NCBI GenBank assembly: GCA_038043025.1 | Contig: JBBTCW010000006.1 | Span: 1 to 64,000 of the forward strand | DNA from: O2-02-FULL-42-9 sp038043025 | Lineage (GTDB): Bacteria; Pseudomonadota; Gammaproteobacteria; UBA12402 | Direction of reading: 5' to 3' | DNA: 64,000 nt | Shown here: piece by piece, positions 51,620 to 60,964 of the stretch | How positions within the stretch are numbered: position 1 is the stretch's first letter | How the letters are laid out: the number at the start of each line of letters is the position of its first letter | Position numbers and translations under genes: made by a program | Notes under the pieces: model-generated | Told to the model about the DNA's origin: nothing | What the model saw: only the letters and a program-made list of their open reading frames with translations | Database searches by the model: none

Positions 51620-52756
51620 ATGGCGATTACAGAATGCAGGGTTTGTGGTTATGGTTTTTTTGATGAGCCATTGCTGCAATATGCTAATATGCCAAAATCT
51701 GCTCAATTTTTACCCGTTGCGGCTTCTTTGAAAAATGATGAGGGTGTCGATCTAAATGTCTATCAATGCGCAGCTTGTGGTTTAGTGCAGTTGAATAGTC
51801 ATCCAGTGCATTATTACAGGGATGTCATACGTGCAGCCGCCTTTTCAGAGGAAATGAGAAAATTTCGATTGGATCAATTCGCTGGGTTTATCAAGCAGCA
51901 CAATCTTGTTCAAAAAAAAGTCATCGAGATTGGGTGTGGGCGAGGGGAGTATTTATCACTTATTCGTGATTGTCATGTGGATGCTTATGGAATAGAAAAT
52001 TCTGCAGCGTCAGTGGCATATTGCATTAAACATAAACTTAATGTTTTTCAAGACTTTATTGAGAGCAATGAACAGAAGGTTGCGCATGCTCCATTTGATG
52101 CGTTTTTGATGTTAAGTTTTTTAGAACATCTGCCTCAGCCCAATGCGATACTTCAAGGAATATGCCGAAATTTGGCTGATGATGCCGTCGGGATTGTGGA
52201 AGTGCCAAATTTTGATATGATTATTAAAAAGAAGCTTTTTTCTGAATTTATCAGTGATCACCTGTTTTATTTTACGCGAGATACGTTAATTGCGATCCTA
52301 CAGTTAAATGGATTTGACGTATTGGAATGTAAAAATGTGTGGTATGATTACATCCTTTCCGCAGTTGTCAAAAAACGAACACGTATGAGTTTGTCAGTGT
52401 TTTATAAATCGCAAGAACAGTTGCAACAACGGGTTAGTGATTATCTGGATGGCTTTGGCGATCAAAAGGTAGCCATCTGGGGGGCGGGGCATCAGGCATT
52501 AGCGATGATGTCTTTGATGCGCTTAGAAGATAGAATCAAATATGTGGTTGATTCTGCGCCGTTTAAGCAGGGCAAATATACCCCTGCCACGCATATCCCT
52601 ATTGTGTCGCCTGAAATGTTGAATGTCGATCCTGTTGATGCGGTGATTGTAATGGCAGCCAGTTATTCAAATGAAGTTGTGCAAACATTGCGAAAAAATT
52701 TCAATAAAAACTTAAATGTTGTTGTGTTAAAAGAGCATGATTTAGTAACAGCGTGA
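51620..52756 (+). CDS. Sugar C-methyltransferase with zinc-binding and C-terminal Rossmann domains
   Basis: A 378-residue protein with the three-part build of deoxysugar C-methyltransferases such as TylC3 and NovU. There is an N-terminal zinc domain (CRVCGYGF, then CAACGLVQL), a central SAM domain (VIEIGCGRGEYLSLI, LEHLPQP) and a C-terminal Rossmann-like domain (VAIWGAGHQALAMM). Such enzymes methylate a carbon next to a keto group of a nucleotide deoxysugar. It could act on a CDP- or dTDP-4-keto sugar made in this locus. Virenose of Coxiella LPS is a known C-methyl sugar of that type. Confidence 0.85.
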   Translation: MAITECRVCGYGFFDEPLLQYANMPKSAQFLPVAASLKNDEGVDLNVYQCAACGLVQLNSHPVHYYRDVIRAAAFSEEMRKFRLDQFAGFIKQHNLVQKKVIEIGCGRGEYLSLIRDCHVDAYGIENSAASVAYCIKHKLNVFQDFIESNEQKVAHAPFDAFLMLSFLEHLPQPNAILQGICRNLADDAVGIVEVPNFDMIIKKKLFSEFISDHLFYFTRDTLIAILQLNGFDVLECKNVWYDYILSAVVKKRTRMSLSVFYKSQEQLQQRVSDYLDGFGDQKVAIWGAGHQALAMMSLMRLEDRIKYVVDSAPFKQGKYTPATHIPIVSPEMLNVDPVDAVIVMAASYSNEVVQTLRKNFNKNLNVVVLKEHDLVTA

Positions 52757-52769
52757 GATTTTTTAAAGA

Positions 52770-52807
52770 GAGAAATTTTCATTGCGTGTGGTTGAGTTGT
52801 TGAAAAA
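52770..52807 (+). repeat. CTTG-family repeat, diverged copy D
   Basis: GAGAAATTTT, a decayed stem (CATTGCGTGTGG), then TTGAGTTGTTGAAAAA. Both flanks match copies A and C closely while the hairpin has lost its pairing. It lies 13 bp after the C-methyltransferase stop. Confidence 0.55.
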
Positions 52808-52824
52808 TTAATGTGAGGCATAAA

Positions 52825-53925
52825 GTGTTAGATCAAAATTTACGTCAGAGTGAAATAGAAAAGCGTAATCAATTACAACATAACAAGCCGCGTGTTTATG
52901 AGAAAATTACACGGTTTAAAGATAAAGTTGAACGAGGAGAAAGTATTGCTATTATTCAATTTCAATATAATTATCAATGCAATTTTCGTTGTGAGCATTG
53001 TTCAATAAAAGGGTTTCAAGGCAAACAGGACAAGAGAAAATTTACGATAGAAGATGTAAAAAAGCTTTCATATGAGGCGGATGAAATGGGTTTGGCGCAT
53101 TTGGTGATTACGGGGGGGGAGCCGTTAATTTTTAAAGATTATGATGCATTGATAGCGGCTATTGATCCCAGCAAATTTTATATTAGTTCTGATACAAATG
53201 GTTGGTTTTTAGATGCTGAAAGAGCGCGTCATCTTAAAGAGATTGGCGTGGATAAAATTCAATTGAGTCTTGATAGCCTTGATGCGGATTCTCACGATGC
53301 GTTTAGAGGAGCGCCCGGATCACATGCGCGCGCGTTACGTGCGATTGATGCAGCGCAGAATGCTGGCTTAAATATTATTGTACAAACGGTTGTCACAAAG
53401 ACCCGATTGCATACGGATGAATTTATTCGTTTTTTAGAGTTTTTAAATGCTAAAAATGTTGGCGTATTTGTGACTTATGCCAAACCTGTAGGCGCGTGGG
53501 AAGGGCATTTTGAAGAATTGGTTGATCTTGATGACATGGCTTATATGCGAGAGCTCGAGAAAAAACATAATGTATTTACGCATTTAACGCCGTCTTATGG
53601 ATTGGATTTAGGTTGCTTAGCAGTTAAGCGAATGATTTCTGTTACACAATACGGTGATGTTTTGCCTTGCCCATATATTCATACATCGATAGGGAACGTA
53701 TTTCAAGAGTCATTACAAAAGATTATTAATCGAGGGTTAAGTATTAAATATTTTGGCGAATATGTGGAGACTTGTTTGATCGCAGAAGATAGAAAATTTA
53801 TCCATGATTATGTGGTGAAAAAAATATATGGCAAGCCATTACCTGTTCCATATGATGAGGTGTTTGATGCGGAGAGCGATTATATAAAAGATAAGGTTGA
53901 TGCGGCTTGGGTAGAGGTAGAGTAG
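52825..53925 (+). CDS. Radical SAM protein with SPASM-like C-terminus
   Basis: A 366-residue radical SAM enzyme with the cluster motif CNFRCEHCSIK, the SAM motif TGGEPLIF and a C-terminal Cys-containing part (GCLAVKR, PCPYIH, ETCL). The GTG at 52825 has GAGG 6 bases upstream; the first possible codon at 52813 does not. The family includes sugar and peptide modifying enzymes; here, with glycan genes on both sides, a sugar substrate is likely but unproven. It shares the SPASM-type build with the proteins at 24343 and 27808 but is not a close paralogue. Confidence 0.8.
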   Translation: MLDQNLRQSEIEKRNQLQHNKPRVYEKITRFKDKVERGESIAIIQFQYNYQCNFRCEHCSIKGFQGKQDKRKFTIEDVKKLSYEADEMGLAHLVITGGEPLIFKDYDALIAAIDPSKFYISSDTNGWFLDAERARHLKEIGVDKIQLSLDSLDADSHDAFRGAPGSHARALRAIDAAQNAGLNIIVQTVVTKTRLHTDEFIRFLEFLNAKNVGVFVTYAKPVGAWEGHFEELVDLDDMAYMRELEKKHNVFTHLTPSYGLDLGCLAVKRMISVTQYGDVLPCPYIHTSIGNVFQESLQKIINRGLSIKYFGEYVETCLIAEDRKFIHDYVVKKIYGKPLPVPYDEVFDAESDYIKDKVDAAWVEVE

Positions 53926-54995
53926 TGGAAAATTTAATAACGGTCATCGTTCCTGTTTATAATGCAGAGCAATATTTGCATCAGTGTTTGAGCAGCGTTG
54001 TGTGCCAGACTTATCGCAATATAGAAGTGGTGCTGGTGGATGATGGATCCACCGATGGTGGCAGCAAAATATACAATGAATATGCGCTTGATGATAATCG
54101 AATTAAGATAATTCGTACAGAAAATAATGGCCCCGCATCGGCCAGGAATCGGGCAATAAAAATTGCGCGTGGTGAATTTTTGTTTTTTCTTGATGCAGAT
54201 GATTTTCTTGAACGAGATTCGCTAGCTGTATTGATTGAGTGGCATAAAGAAACGGGCGCTGATGTGATTATTGGTGGGTTCAATAAAATCAGAAATGACC
54301 ATAGTGTTGTGCCTCAGAATATTTATTTAGATAAACAATTATTAGATTTATCGAGTGTTGCGCGGTATGCGATGCAATATTTGGAGAGACCTAATCGATT
54401 TTTGCTATTTGCCTATTCTTGGGGGAGGTTGTTTAAGACATCTATTGTGGAAGATAATAACATATTGTTTGATGCCGCGTTGCATACGTTTGAAGATGTA
54501 AAATTTAATTTCGCATATTTACAATATGCAAAGAAAGTTTTTTATTCGGATAAGATTGTTTATAACCACTTAGCCCATGATAATTACGCATCGGCCACCA
54601 TGGCAGTGTGCGATAATCCAAAAAAATTATTGGGATACCAACAGGCATTGAACGGCATAGAAGATTTCTTGAAAAGTCAGGGCGTTAATGAGGGCGTTAG
54701 AAAACAAAAAATGGGGCATGCATATATTTATTTAACTATTATTCAGTTAGTCCGTCTATGCGGGCAAATTACGACGCATAACCGGGGAAATATTTTTTTG
54801 CTGGTCAAGCAAGTGATTAATGATCCGCTGCTTCAGGTATATTTGCCCTGTTATTCTCCGTCTGGAAAAGATAGTCGAGTGCTTCCTGCATTAATGAAGT
54901 TAAAATTGACATCGGCAATTATATGGCTTTGCCAATATAAGGCACAGAAAAGATATCAGAAAGCGGGTGTTGTTGGTACATGTGAGCGAAGGTAA
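53925..54995 (+). CDS. Glycosyltransferase family 2
   Basis: A 356-residue GT-A transferase with ITVIVPVYNAEQYL at the start, LVDDGSTDGG, NNGPASARN and the DXD-type DADDFLERD. It starts at GTG 53925, overlapping the radical SAM stop by one base, with GAGG upstream. It would transfer a sugar to the growing lipid-linked unit in the cytoplasm. The C-terminal ~100 residues are partly hydrophobic and may bind the membrane. Confidence 0.88.
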   Translation: MENLITVIVPVYNAEQYLHQCLSSVVCQTYRNIEVVLVDDGSTDGGSKIYNEYALDDNRIKIIRTENNGPASARNRAIKIARGEFLFFLDADDFLERDSLAVLIEWHKETGADVIIGGFNKIRNDHSVVPQNIYLDKQLLDLSSVARYAMQYLERPNRFLLFAYSWGRLFKTSIVEDNNILFDAALHTFEDVKFNFAYLQYAKKVFYSDKIVYNHLAHDNYASATMAVCDNPKKLLGYQQALNGIEDFLKSQGVNEGVRKQKMGHAYIYLTIIQLVRLCGQITTHNRGNIFLLVKQVINDPLLQVYLPCYSPSGKDSRVLPALMKLKLTSAIIWLCQYKAQKRYQKAGVVGTCERR

Positions 54996-54999
54996 GTCG

Positions 55000-56205
55000 A
55001 TGTTGCAATTTATTGAGGATATTAAAAGTCAAAAACGCCCCGTCGTAATATTTGGTGCAGGTATTGTAGGCGAAGTATTGTTTTGGGCGTGTCAACATTT
55101 TAAGTTAGAGGTGCACTCTTTTTGTGATAATAATGTTAATAAAACAAAAAGCACTTTATGCGGTATTGATGTTATTCTTACATCTGAATTAAGTGCGAAA
55201 CATAATAATCCCATTATCCTGATATCTGCTGCAGACATTCAAGATGTTGTTTTGCAATTACAGGAATTGGGATATGAAGAGTGGTATTCTTGCGCTTCTT
55301 TTTTAAGAGCATTTGATGTCTTTCAATACAAATTTAGTGCGCCATCCGATTTTGCTGACTATGCTGTTGCGACAGCCATCTTGTGTCATGATAGTTATCT
55401 AACGCCAGACAAGCTTTTTTTGAGAAGCGTTGATATTGTTATCACTGAGCGCTGCTCTTTGAAATGTAGACATTGCTCAAATCTAATGCAATATTATAAG
55501 CACCCAAAAGACTGTAGCATGGAAGAGGTATTGCGGGATATTAATGCTTTTTGCTCAGTTGTGGATGAGGTGAATGAGTTTCGTTTAATAGGTGGTGAGC
55601 CTTTTATGAATAAGGATTTCCACGTGATATTAGATAGGTTGGTCAATGAGGCAAAAGCAAAAAAGGTGGTTATCTATACGAATGGCACCATTATTCCCCA
55701 GACGCATCAGCTTGAATCTTTAAAGGATAAAAAAGTGCTGGTTATCATTACGGATTATGGAGAATTGTCTAGAAACTTACAGAAATTGCTTGATGTGTTA
55801 AAAGTTAACACTATTAATTTTTATTTGCATAAGGTAGAAGGATGGACAGATTGCGCAAGCATCGTGAAACATGCGCGCGCACTCGTGCAGCAAAAAGAAC
55901 TGTTTAGGAAATGCTGTGCAAAAAATACGACGACTTTATTGGGAGGAAAATTATATCGCTGTCCTTTCGCTGCCAATATTCATCGGCTTGGGGCAGTGTT
56001 GAATTGTAAGCATGATTATATTGATTTTTTTAAAGAACCTCAGGCTCTTGAGTTTATGAAAAAGAGTATTAAAGAATATTTGTTGCAAAAAGAATTTCTT
56101 GAGATATGTGACTATTGTGATGGGCGATCTTTTGGGGACGCAGAGATCGCGCCGGCGGCACAAATCAAGCAGCCTTTGGTGTGCGATGAAATTGAAACAT
56201 TTTAA
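55000..56205 (+). CDS. Radical SAM protein with N-terminal Rossmann domain
   Basis: A 401-residue protein in two parts. Residues 1-130 form a small nucleotide-binding-like domain (VVIFGAGIVGEVLFWA, FCDNN) resembling the C-terminal domain of the C-methyltransferase at 51620. The rest is a radical SAM core with CSLKCRHCSNLM, IGGEPF and a C-terminal cluster of cysteines (KCCAKN, RCPFAA, CDYCDG). The start at 55000 has AAGG 7 bases before it. The fusion suggests it acts on a nucleotide-linked or keto-sugar substrate. Confidence 0.78.
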   Translation: MLQFIEDIKSQKRPVVIFGAGIVGEVLFWACQHFKLEVHSFCDNNVNKTKSTLCGIDVILTSELSAKHNNPIILISAADIQDVVLQLQELGYEEWYSCASFLRAFDVFQYKFSAPSDFADYAVATAILCHDSYLTPDKLFLRSVDIVITERCSLKCRHCSNLMQYYKHPKDCSMEEVLRDINAFCSVVDEVNEFRLIGGEPFMNKDFHVILDRLVNEAKAKKVVIYTNGTIIPQTHQLESLKDKKVLVIITDYGELSRNLQKLLDVLKVNTINFYLHKVEGWTDCASIVKHARALVQQKELFRKCCAKNTTTLLGGKLYRCPFAANIHRLGAVLNCKHDYIDFFKEPQALEFMKKSIKEYLLQKEFLEICDYCDGRSFGDAEIAPAAQIKQPLVCDEIETF

Positions 56206-56223
56206 GATAGAGGGTTATATAAA

Positions 56224-57936
56224 TTGAATATACTGTTTATTTTTCCGCTTAATGAGCCATATAATAGCATAGTAAATGCGACTCAAACGCCGTGGAAATC
56301 CAAATTAAGCGCATATAAAAACATAAAAAAACTAGATTGCGCCTATCCAACCGGATTATTGTCTATTGCGGCGTATGTTAAAAAAAGTATTCCGGATGTT
56401 AATATAAAGATTTTAGACATTAATGCGGTGATGGTTCGTGTCGCACAGAGAAAAAATGAGTGCTCGGAGAGCTTTGACGAATATACACGTGAAGATTTGT
56501 TAAAAGAAGCTTTATCTAATCTTGATGGCTTTGCTCCAGATATTATCGGGATTTCTTTGTTGTTTTGTAGTAATTATCGGGATTTGGGCGCGCTGGCATT
56601 TTTTTTGCGAAAAGCATATCAAGAAAGTTTGATTGTTTGTGGTGGGCACCTAGCCTCGGCGAGCTATGATCGTATATATGAGGATGATTTTGAAATTGAT
56701 GCAATTGTATTTGGTGAGGGTGAGCGGCCGTTGCTTGAACTGACACAAGCCAGGCTAGAGGAGAAGCAAGTACAATATTTAGAGGAAAGCCCCTCATGGG
56801 TGACAAAAGAAAAAGCGCAGTCGAAATCGAAGTTTATTCCTGAGAATAAAGTGATTGTTGATTTGGATGAGATTCCTCCTTTTGATTTAAGTATGTTGAT
56901 ATTTTCTGATGTCTATTTTAATTCGACAAGATATTTTTTTGTCATTGACTCTCAATCCAATCACAATGAAATGTTTATATTTTCAACACGCGGGTGTCCT
57001 TATAAATGTGTATTTTGTGCGTCTCAAAATGTACACGGCCATAAAGTAAGATCTTATAGTGTAGATAGGATAAAACAAGATATTTTGTATTATCATGAAA
57101 AATATAATATCGATAGATTTATTTTTTATGATGACCATTTTTTAATTTATAAAAAAAGAGCTATCGAGATATTAAATTTCATTTCACAAAAACATCTTAT
57201 TGCCGAAGTTCCTACGCCAGCTTTTTTTTCGATTAATAAAGAAACCGCTGCAGCCATGCGGCAAGCGGGTATAAAAGAAGTGAACATTACGATTGAAAGC
57301 GGCAATAGTGATACGTTAAAAAATATTATACATAAACCGGGGGATTTAAAGAGGGCAGAGGAGGCAGTCGATTGTCTTCATCGAGAAGGCATTGTGGTTG
57401 TTTCGAATATTTTGATTGGGTTGCCGGGCGAAACAGCGCAATCGATTGATAAGGGATTGGCATATTTAATGACAACCGAGATCGATTGGTTTCAATGTTT
57501 TGTTGTTGCGCCGCTTCCCGGGAGTGAATTATATAAAATCTGCGAAGAAAATGATTATTTGGTTAGGAATTATGATTTATCCACAATGGATTACAAAAAA
57601 TGTTTAATTAAAACTAAGGATTTTGATCCAACATATATTGAAAACAAAGCATATGAGATGAATTTAATCCTAAACTTTGTCAATAATTACAATATGCGAC
57701 AAGGAAAATATGATTTGGCATTGCGACTTTTTGAAAGAGTGATTAATACTGTAATAGATACACATGCCTTTGCATATTATTATGCGGCCATATGTTGTAA
57801 ACAATTAAGTTTAGACGATAAATATCTTGTGTATAAAAGGAAATATGAGGAAATGATTGAAAGATTTATATTTTGGAACGCTTATGCTGACAAGTTTAAA
57901 TTAAAACAATTAAGTTCTATTGATGTTTTGATGTGA
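56224..57936 (+). CDS. B12-binding radical SAM protein
   Basis: A 570-residue protein. The N-terminal ~200 residues are cobalamin-binding-like (ISLLFCSNYRDLG, VCGGHLAS, VFGEGE). The radical SAM core has CPYKCVFCASQ near residue 258. The last ~90 residues (YDLALRLFERVINT, AYYYAAICCKQLSL) look like TPR-type helices. The start is TTG at 56224. Enzymes of this class often methylate sp3 carbons. With the next gene it forms a tandem pair of the same class, but the two are not close copies. Confidence 0.82.
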   Translation: MNILFIFPLNEPYNSIVNATQTPWKSKLSAYKNIKKLDCAYPTGLLSIAAYVKKSIPDVNIKILDINAVMVRVAQRKNECSESFDEYTREDLLKEALSNLDGFAPDIIGISLLFCSNYRDLGALAFFLRKAYQESLIVCGGHLASASYDRIYEDDFEIDAIVFGEGERPLLELTQARLEEKQVQYLEESPSWVTKEKAQSKSKFIPENKVIVDLDEIPPFDLSMLIFSDVYFNSTRYFFVIDSQSNHNEMFIFSTRGCPYKCVFCASQNVHGHKVRSYSVDRIKQDILYYHEKYNIDRFIFYDDHFLIYKKRAIEILNFISQKHLIAEVPTPAFFSINKETAAAMRQAGIKEVNITIESGNSDTLKNIIHKPGDLKRAEEAVDCLHREGIVVVSNILIGLPGETAQSIDKGLAYLMTTEIDWFQCFVVAPLPGSELYKICEENDYLVRNYDLSTMDYKKCLIKTKDFDPTYIENKAYEMNLILNFVNNYNMRQGKYDLALRLFERVINTVIDTHAFAYYYAAICCKQLSLDDKYLVYKRKYEEMIERFIFWNAYADKFKLKQLSSIDVLM

Positions 57937-57978
57937 AAAGTAATTTAGTTTTTAAAAATTTATAATTAGGAGGGAATC

Positions 57979-59529
57979 ATGCGAATATTGTTTATTAGGA
58001 ATTCTTGTACGCTCATGTCGCATTCTCAGCTAGGCTACGGTATGGGCATCGTGGCGACGATAGCGCATGCGGCCGGACATGAGGTAAAGGCAATAGACAA
58101 TAATACATTATACAAATTTTATAAGAACAAAGATTTTTTTAAGATAATAAAATCATATAAACCAGATATTATTGCCTATGGGCTAACATTGCATAATGCT
58201 TATGAGACCTATCAACAAATTTCAAAACTTAAAATTAAGTTTAAAAATATAACCATTATTGCTGGTGGGATACATATGAGGCATTGTTTTGACGAGGCTT
58301 TGCGTCATGGTGTTGATGTGGTGGTGAATAGGGAGGGGGAAAAAGTTATTGTGCCTCTCTTAGAGCATTTGGAACGGCACGGGGAGGATTATAAAAATGA
58401 TCTCGATTTGATTGCTGGAGTTTCCTTTGTGCGCCAGGATGGGCGGTTTCATTTTTCCAAAGAATATCCTGCCGTAGAAAACTTAGATGATGTTCCTGTG
58501 GTAAATTACGAGTTGTTTAATATTCAGGATTTTATAAAAACGGGGACAGAGGCGGGATTGTTTTATTTTACGGGACAGAGGGGCTGTCCATTTAAATGCA
58601 CGTTTTGTTCTGATGCAGTTCATAATTTAGATAAAAGATGTTCTTCTGCGGACTGGTTGTTTAAGAACGTTCGTTATTTGCATGAGAAATATCAAGTGAG
58701 TTATTTGCTTATTGCAGATAATAATTTTACCTTTCCTCGGAAGCGGGCGGTTGAGTTTTGTAGAAAAATGATCGATTCTGGGTTAAGTAAAAAATTGACA
58801 TTTTCTTGTCAAACAAACACACGATTTCCATTGGATGAGGAGCTTGTTTGTTTGATGAGGGAGGCAGGGTTCTGTAGAATTAATTTTGGGTTAGAGCGCC
58901 TAACGACTTATTCATTGCAAAAGATAAACAAAATGCAACCTTTTCAAGGGGTGCACGATGCGTTGACGTTGGTTTCTAAGCATAATATAGACCCGTCAAT
59001 TTTCATGATGATTGGTTTTCCTTTTGAAACTGAAGAGTTATTAGAGCAAGAGAAAGAATTGTTCTTAGATCTCAAAAAATATACGCATCGATTGTTTCTT
59101 TCAGTATTATGTCCTATGCCTGGCACTATGTATTATGATGGCTCGCCAAAAATTAAAGAGTGGTATTTAAATCGAGATGCATATTTAATGTTTCGGGCAT
59201 ATTTTACGAACGTGTTAGATATGCATACATTTAACACTATTGAGAGAAACTTTTTTAACCTATCTAAGCCTGTTCAGCACGCGCTTAAGAATTATTATTT
59301 GCTATTTAAAAAGATAACCCACGGCTCTGTTTTTAATAAAAAAACGCCGCTATTGTCATTATGTTTAAACTTAGATTTTTTGGTTGCTAAAATATCTCAA
59401 GCTTGCTTTTATTTTTCCCCCTCGCTTGAGTTCTTTATTTTCAATCATATAAAATCCTTGAGATATTATGCGGGTAATTATTTTCTTTCCGGCTATATGT
59501 TAAAAAAGAATCTGGTAGCTGACGAATAA
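57979..59529 (+). CDS. B12-binding radical SAM protein
   Basis: A 516-residue protein with a cobalamin-binding-like N-terminal part (IVATIAHAAGHEV, AYGLTLHNAYETY, IAGGIHMRH, VVNREGE) and a radical SAM core with CPFKCTFCSDAV near residue 210. AGGAGGGAATC precedes the ATG, a strong ribosome site. It is one of three such proteins in the window. The substrate is presumably a sugar or lipid-linked sugar of this locus; no specific reaction is assignable. Confidence 0.82.
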   Translation: MRILFIRNSCTLMSHSQLGYGMGIVATIAHAAGHEVKAIDNNTLYKFYKNKDFFKIIKSYKPDIIAYGLTLHNAYETYQQISKLKIKFKNITIIAGGIHMRHCFDEALRHGVDVVVNREGEKVIVPLLEHLERHGEDYKNDLDLIAGVSFVRQDGRFHFSKEYPAVENLDDVPVVNYELFNIQDFIKTGTEAGLFYFTGQRGCPFKCTFCSDAVHNLDKRCSSADWLFKNVRYLHEKYQVSYLLIADNNFTFPRKRAVEFCRKMIDSGLSKKLTFSCQTNTRFPLDEELVCLMREAGFCRINFGLERLTTYSLQKINKMQPFQGVHDALTLVSKHNIDPSIFMMIGFPFETEELLEQEKELFLDLKKYTHRLFLSVLCPMPGTMYYDGSPKIKEWYLNRDAYLMFRAYFTNVLDMHTFNTIERNFFNLSKPVQHALKNYYLLFKKITHGSVFNKKTPLLSLCLNLDFLVAKISQACFYFSPSLEFFIFNHIKSLRYYAGNYFLSGYMLKKNLVADE

Positions 59530-59539
59530 CGGAGCGGGT

Positions 59540-60481
59540 ATGTCAAAAAAATTAATTAGCATTATGAGTAATTGTTATAACGAAGAAGAAAATGTTGATG
59601 AATTCTATCAGCAAATTAAAGAAATCATGATGTCCTATCAAGATAAATATGAGTATGATCATCTTTTTATGGATAATTCTTCAACGGATGGAACGGTAAA
59701 AAAAATTAAAGCTATTATTGAAAAAGATAAACATGTGCGACTCATCGTAAATACACGAAATTTTGGACAGATCCGTTCCCCTTATTATGGGATATTGCAA
59801 GTAAAGGGAGATGCTGTTGTGAGCTTGGCAACCGACTTTCAAGATCCTCCGTATTTGATTAGGGAATTTATAGCGAAGTGGGAAGAGGGATATAAAAATG
59901 TTATTGGGGTGAAACATAAAAGCAAAGAAAATAAAATAATGTTTTTTATTAGAAAGTTTTTCTATCGCTTGATAGCGAAAATATCCGAAGTAGATCTGGT
60001 TGAAAACTTTACTGGTTTTGGTCTTTATGACAAACAGTTTATTGATGTTTTACGCGGTCTTGATGATCCTTATCCTTATTTTCGTGGATTGATTGCTGAA
60101 TTAGGGTTTAGTCGTGCTGAAATATCATATGCTCAGCCGAAACGAGAGAGAGGGACATCGACTAATAATTGGTATAGTTTATATGATCTTGCTATGCTGG
60201 GTTTTGTGAATCATTCGAAGTTGCCTCTGCGTTTGTCGAGTTTTTTAGGATTTTTTGTATCATTTGTTTGTGTTGTTATTGCAATAGTTTATTTTATTTA
60301 TAAGCTGCTTTTCTGGTCTTCTATTCAGATGGGTATTGCACCACTTATTATTGGTATGTTTTTCTTTGGTGGCGTGCAATTATTTTTTCTTGGTATTATT
60401 GGTGAATATGTGGGGGCAATATTTACGCAGGTAAAAAATCGTCCGTTGGTTATTGAAAGGGAGCGGGTTAATTTTGATTAA
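59540..60481 (+). CDS. GtrB-like polyprenyl-phosphate glycosyltransferase
   Basis: A 313-residue GT2 enzyme of the dolichyl-phosphate mannose synthase/GtrB type. The N-terminal catalytic part has IMSNCYNEEENVDEFY, MDNSSTDGT, RNFGQ and ATDFQDPP (DXD). Two C-terminal membrane helices follow. It transfers a sugar from an NDP-donor to undecaprenyl phosphate for later use in the periplasm. Its last bases overlap the start of the GtrA-like gene. Confidence 0.88.
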   Translation: MSKKLISIMSNCYNEEENVDEFYQQIKEIMMSYQDKYEYDHLFMDNSSTDGTVKKIKAIIEKDKHVRLIVNTRNFGQIRSPYYGILQVKGDAVVSLATDFQDPPYLIREFIAKWEEGYKNVIGVKHKSKENKIMFFIRKFFYRLIAKISEVDLVENFTGFGLYDKQFIDVLRGLDDPYPYFRGLIAELGFSRAEISYAQPKRERGTSTNNWYSLYDLAMLGFVNHSKLPLRLSSFLGFFVSFVCVVIAIVYFIYKLLFWSSIQMGIAPLIIGMFFFGGVQLFFLGIIGEYVGAIFTQVKNRPLVIERERVNFD

Positions 60482-60959
60482 TACAATAAAAAAACATATT
60501 TTTAACGAACGATTTTCTAAATTCTTTTTAATCGGCATTTGGAACGCGGCATTTGGTGTCGGTGTTTTTTCCTTATTATATTATTGGTTTCATCAATATG
60601 TTAATTATATGATTTTAGTGATCATCACTAATATTTTAGCCATTACTAATGCATATATCTGTTATAAGTTAGTTGTTTTTAAGACGAAGGGCAACTATGT
60701 TAAGGAGTATTTAAGGTTTTATATCGTGTACGGTTTTGCATTTGCTGTGAGTTTATTGCTTTTCCCGCTTTTTATGGAAGTGGTCTTTCCTTTTTTGGCA
60801 GCGCATATGCCAAATTATTATGGTATCTTTAATTACAAGGCTTATTTGTCGCAACTTGTCATTACTAGTATCACCATGTTTGTCAGTTATTTTGGGCATC
60901 TTAAGGTTTCTTTTCGTGAGGAAGCCTCTTCAGAGGTGTTGCCCGATGGAGAAGGTTGA
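60474..60959 (+). CDS. GtrA-like small membrane protein (flippase)
   Basis: A 161-residue protein with four hydrophobic segments, starting FFLIGIWNAAFGVGVFSLLY and ending FVSYFGHLKVSF, the pattern of the GtrA family (PF04138). GtrA proteins move the polyprenyl-phosphate sugar made by GtrB to the periplasm. The TTG at 60474 overlaps the gtrB-like stop. A matching GT-C transferase may be the protein at 46905. Confidence 0.85.
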   Translation: MINTIKKHIFNERFSKFFLIGIWNAAFGVGVFSLLYYWFHQYVNYMILVIITNILAITNAYICYKLVVFKTKGNYVKEYLRFYIVYGFAFAVSLLLFPLFMEVVFPFLAAHMPNYYGIFNYKAYLSQLVITSITMFVSYFGHLKVSFREEASSEVLPDGEG

Positions 60960-60964
60960 AAGTT

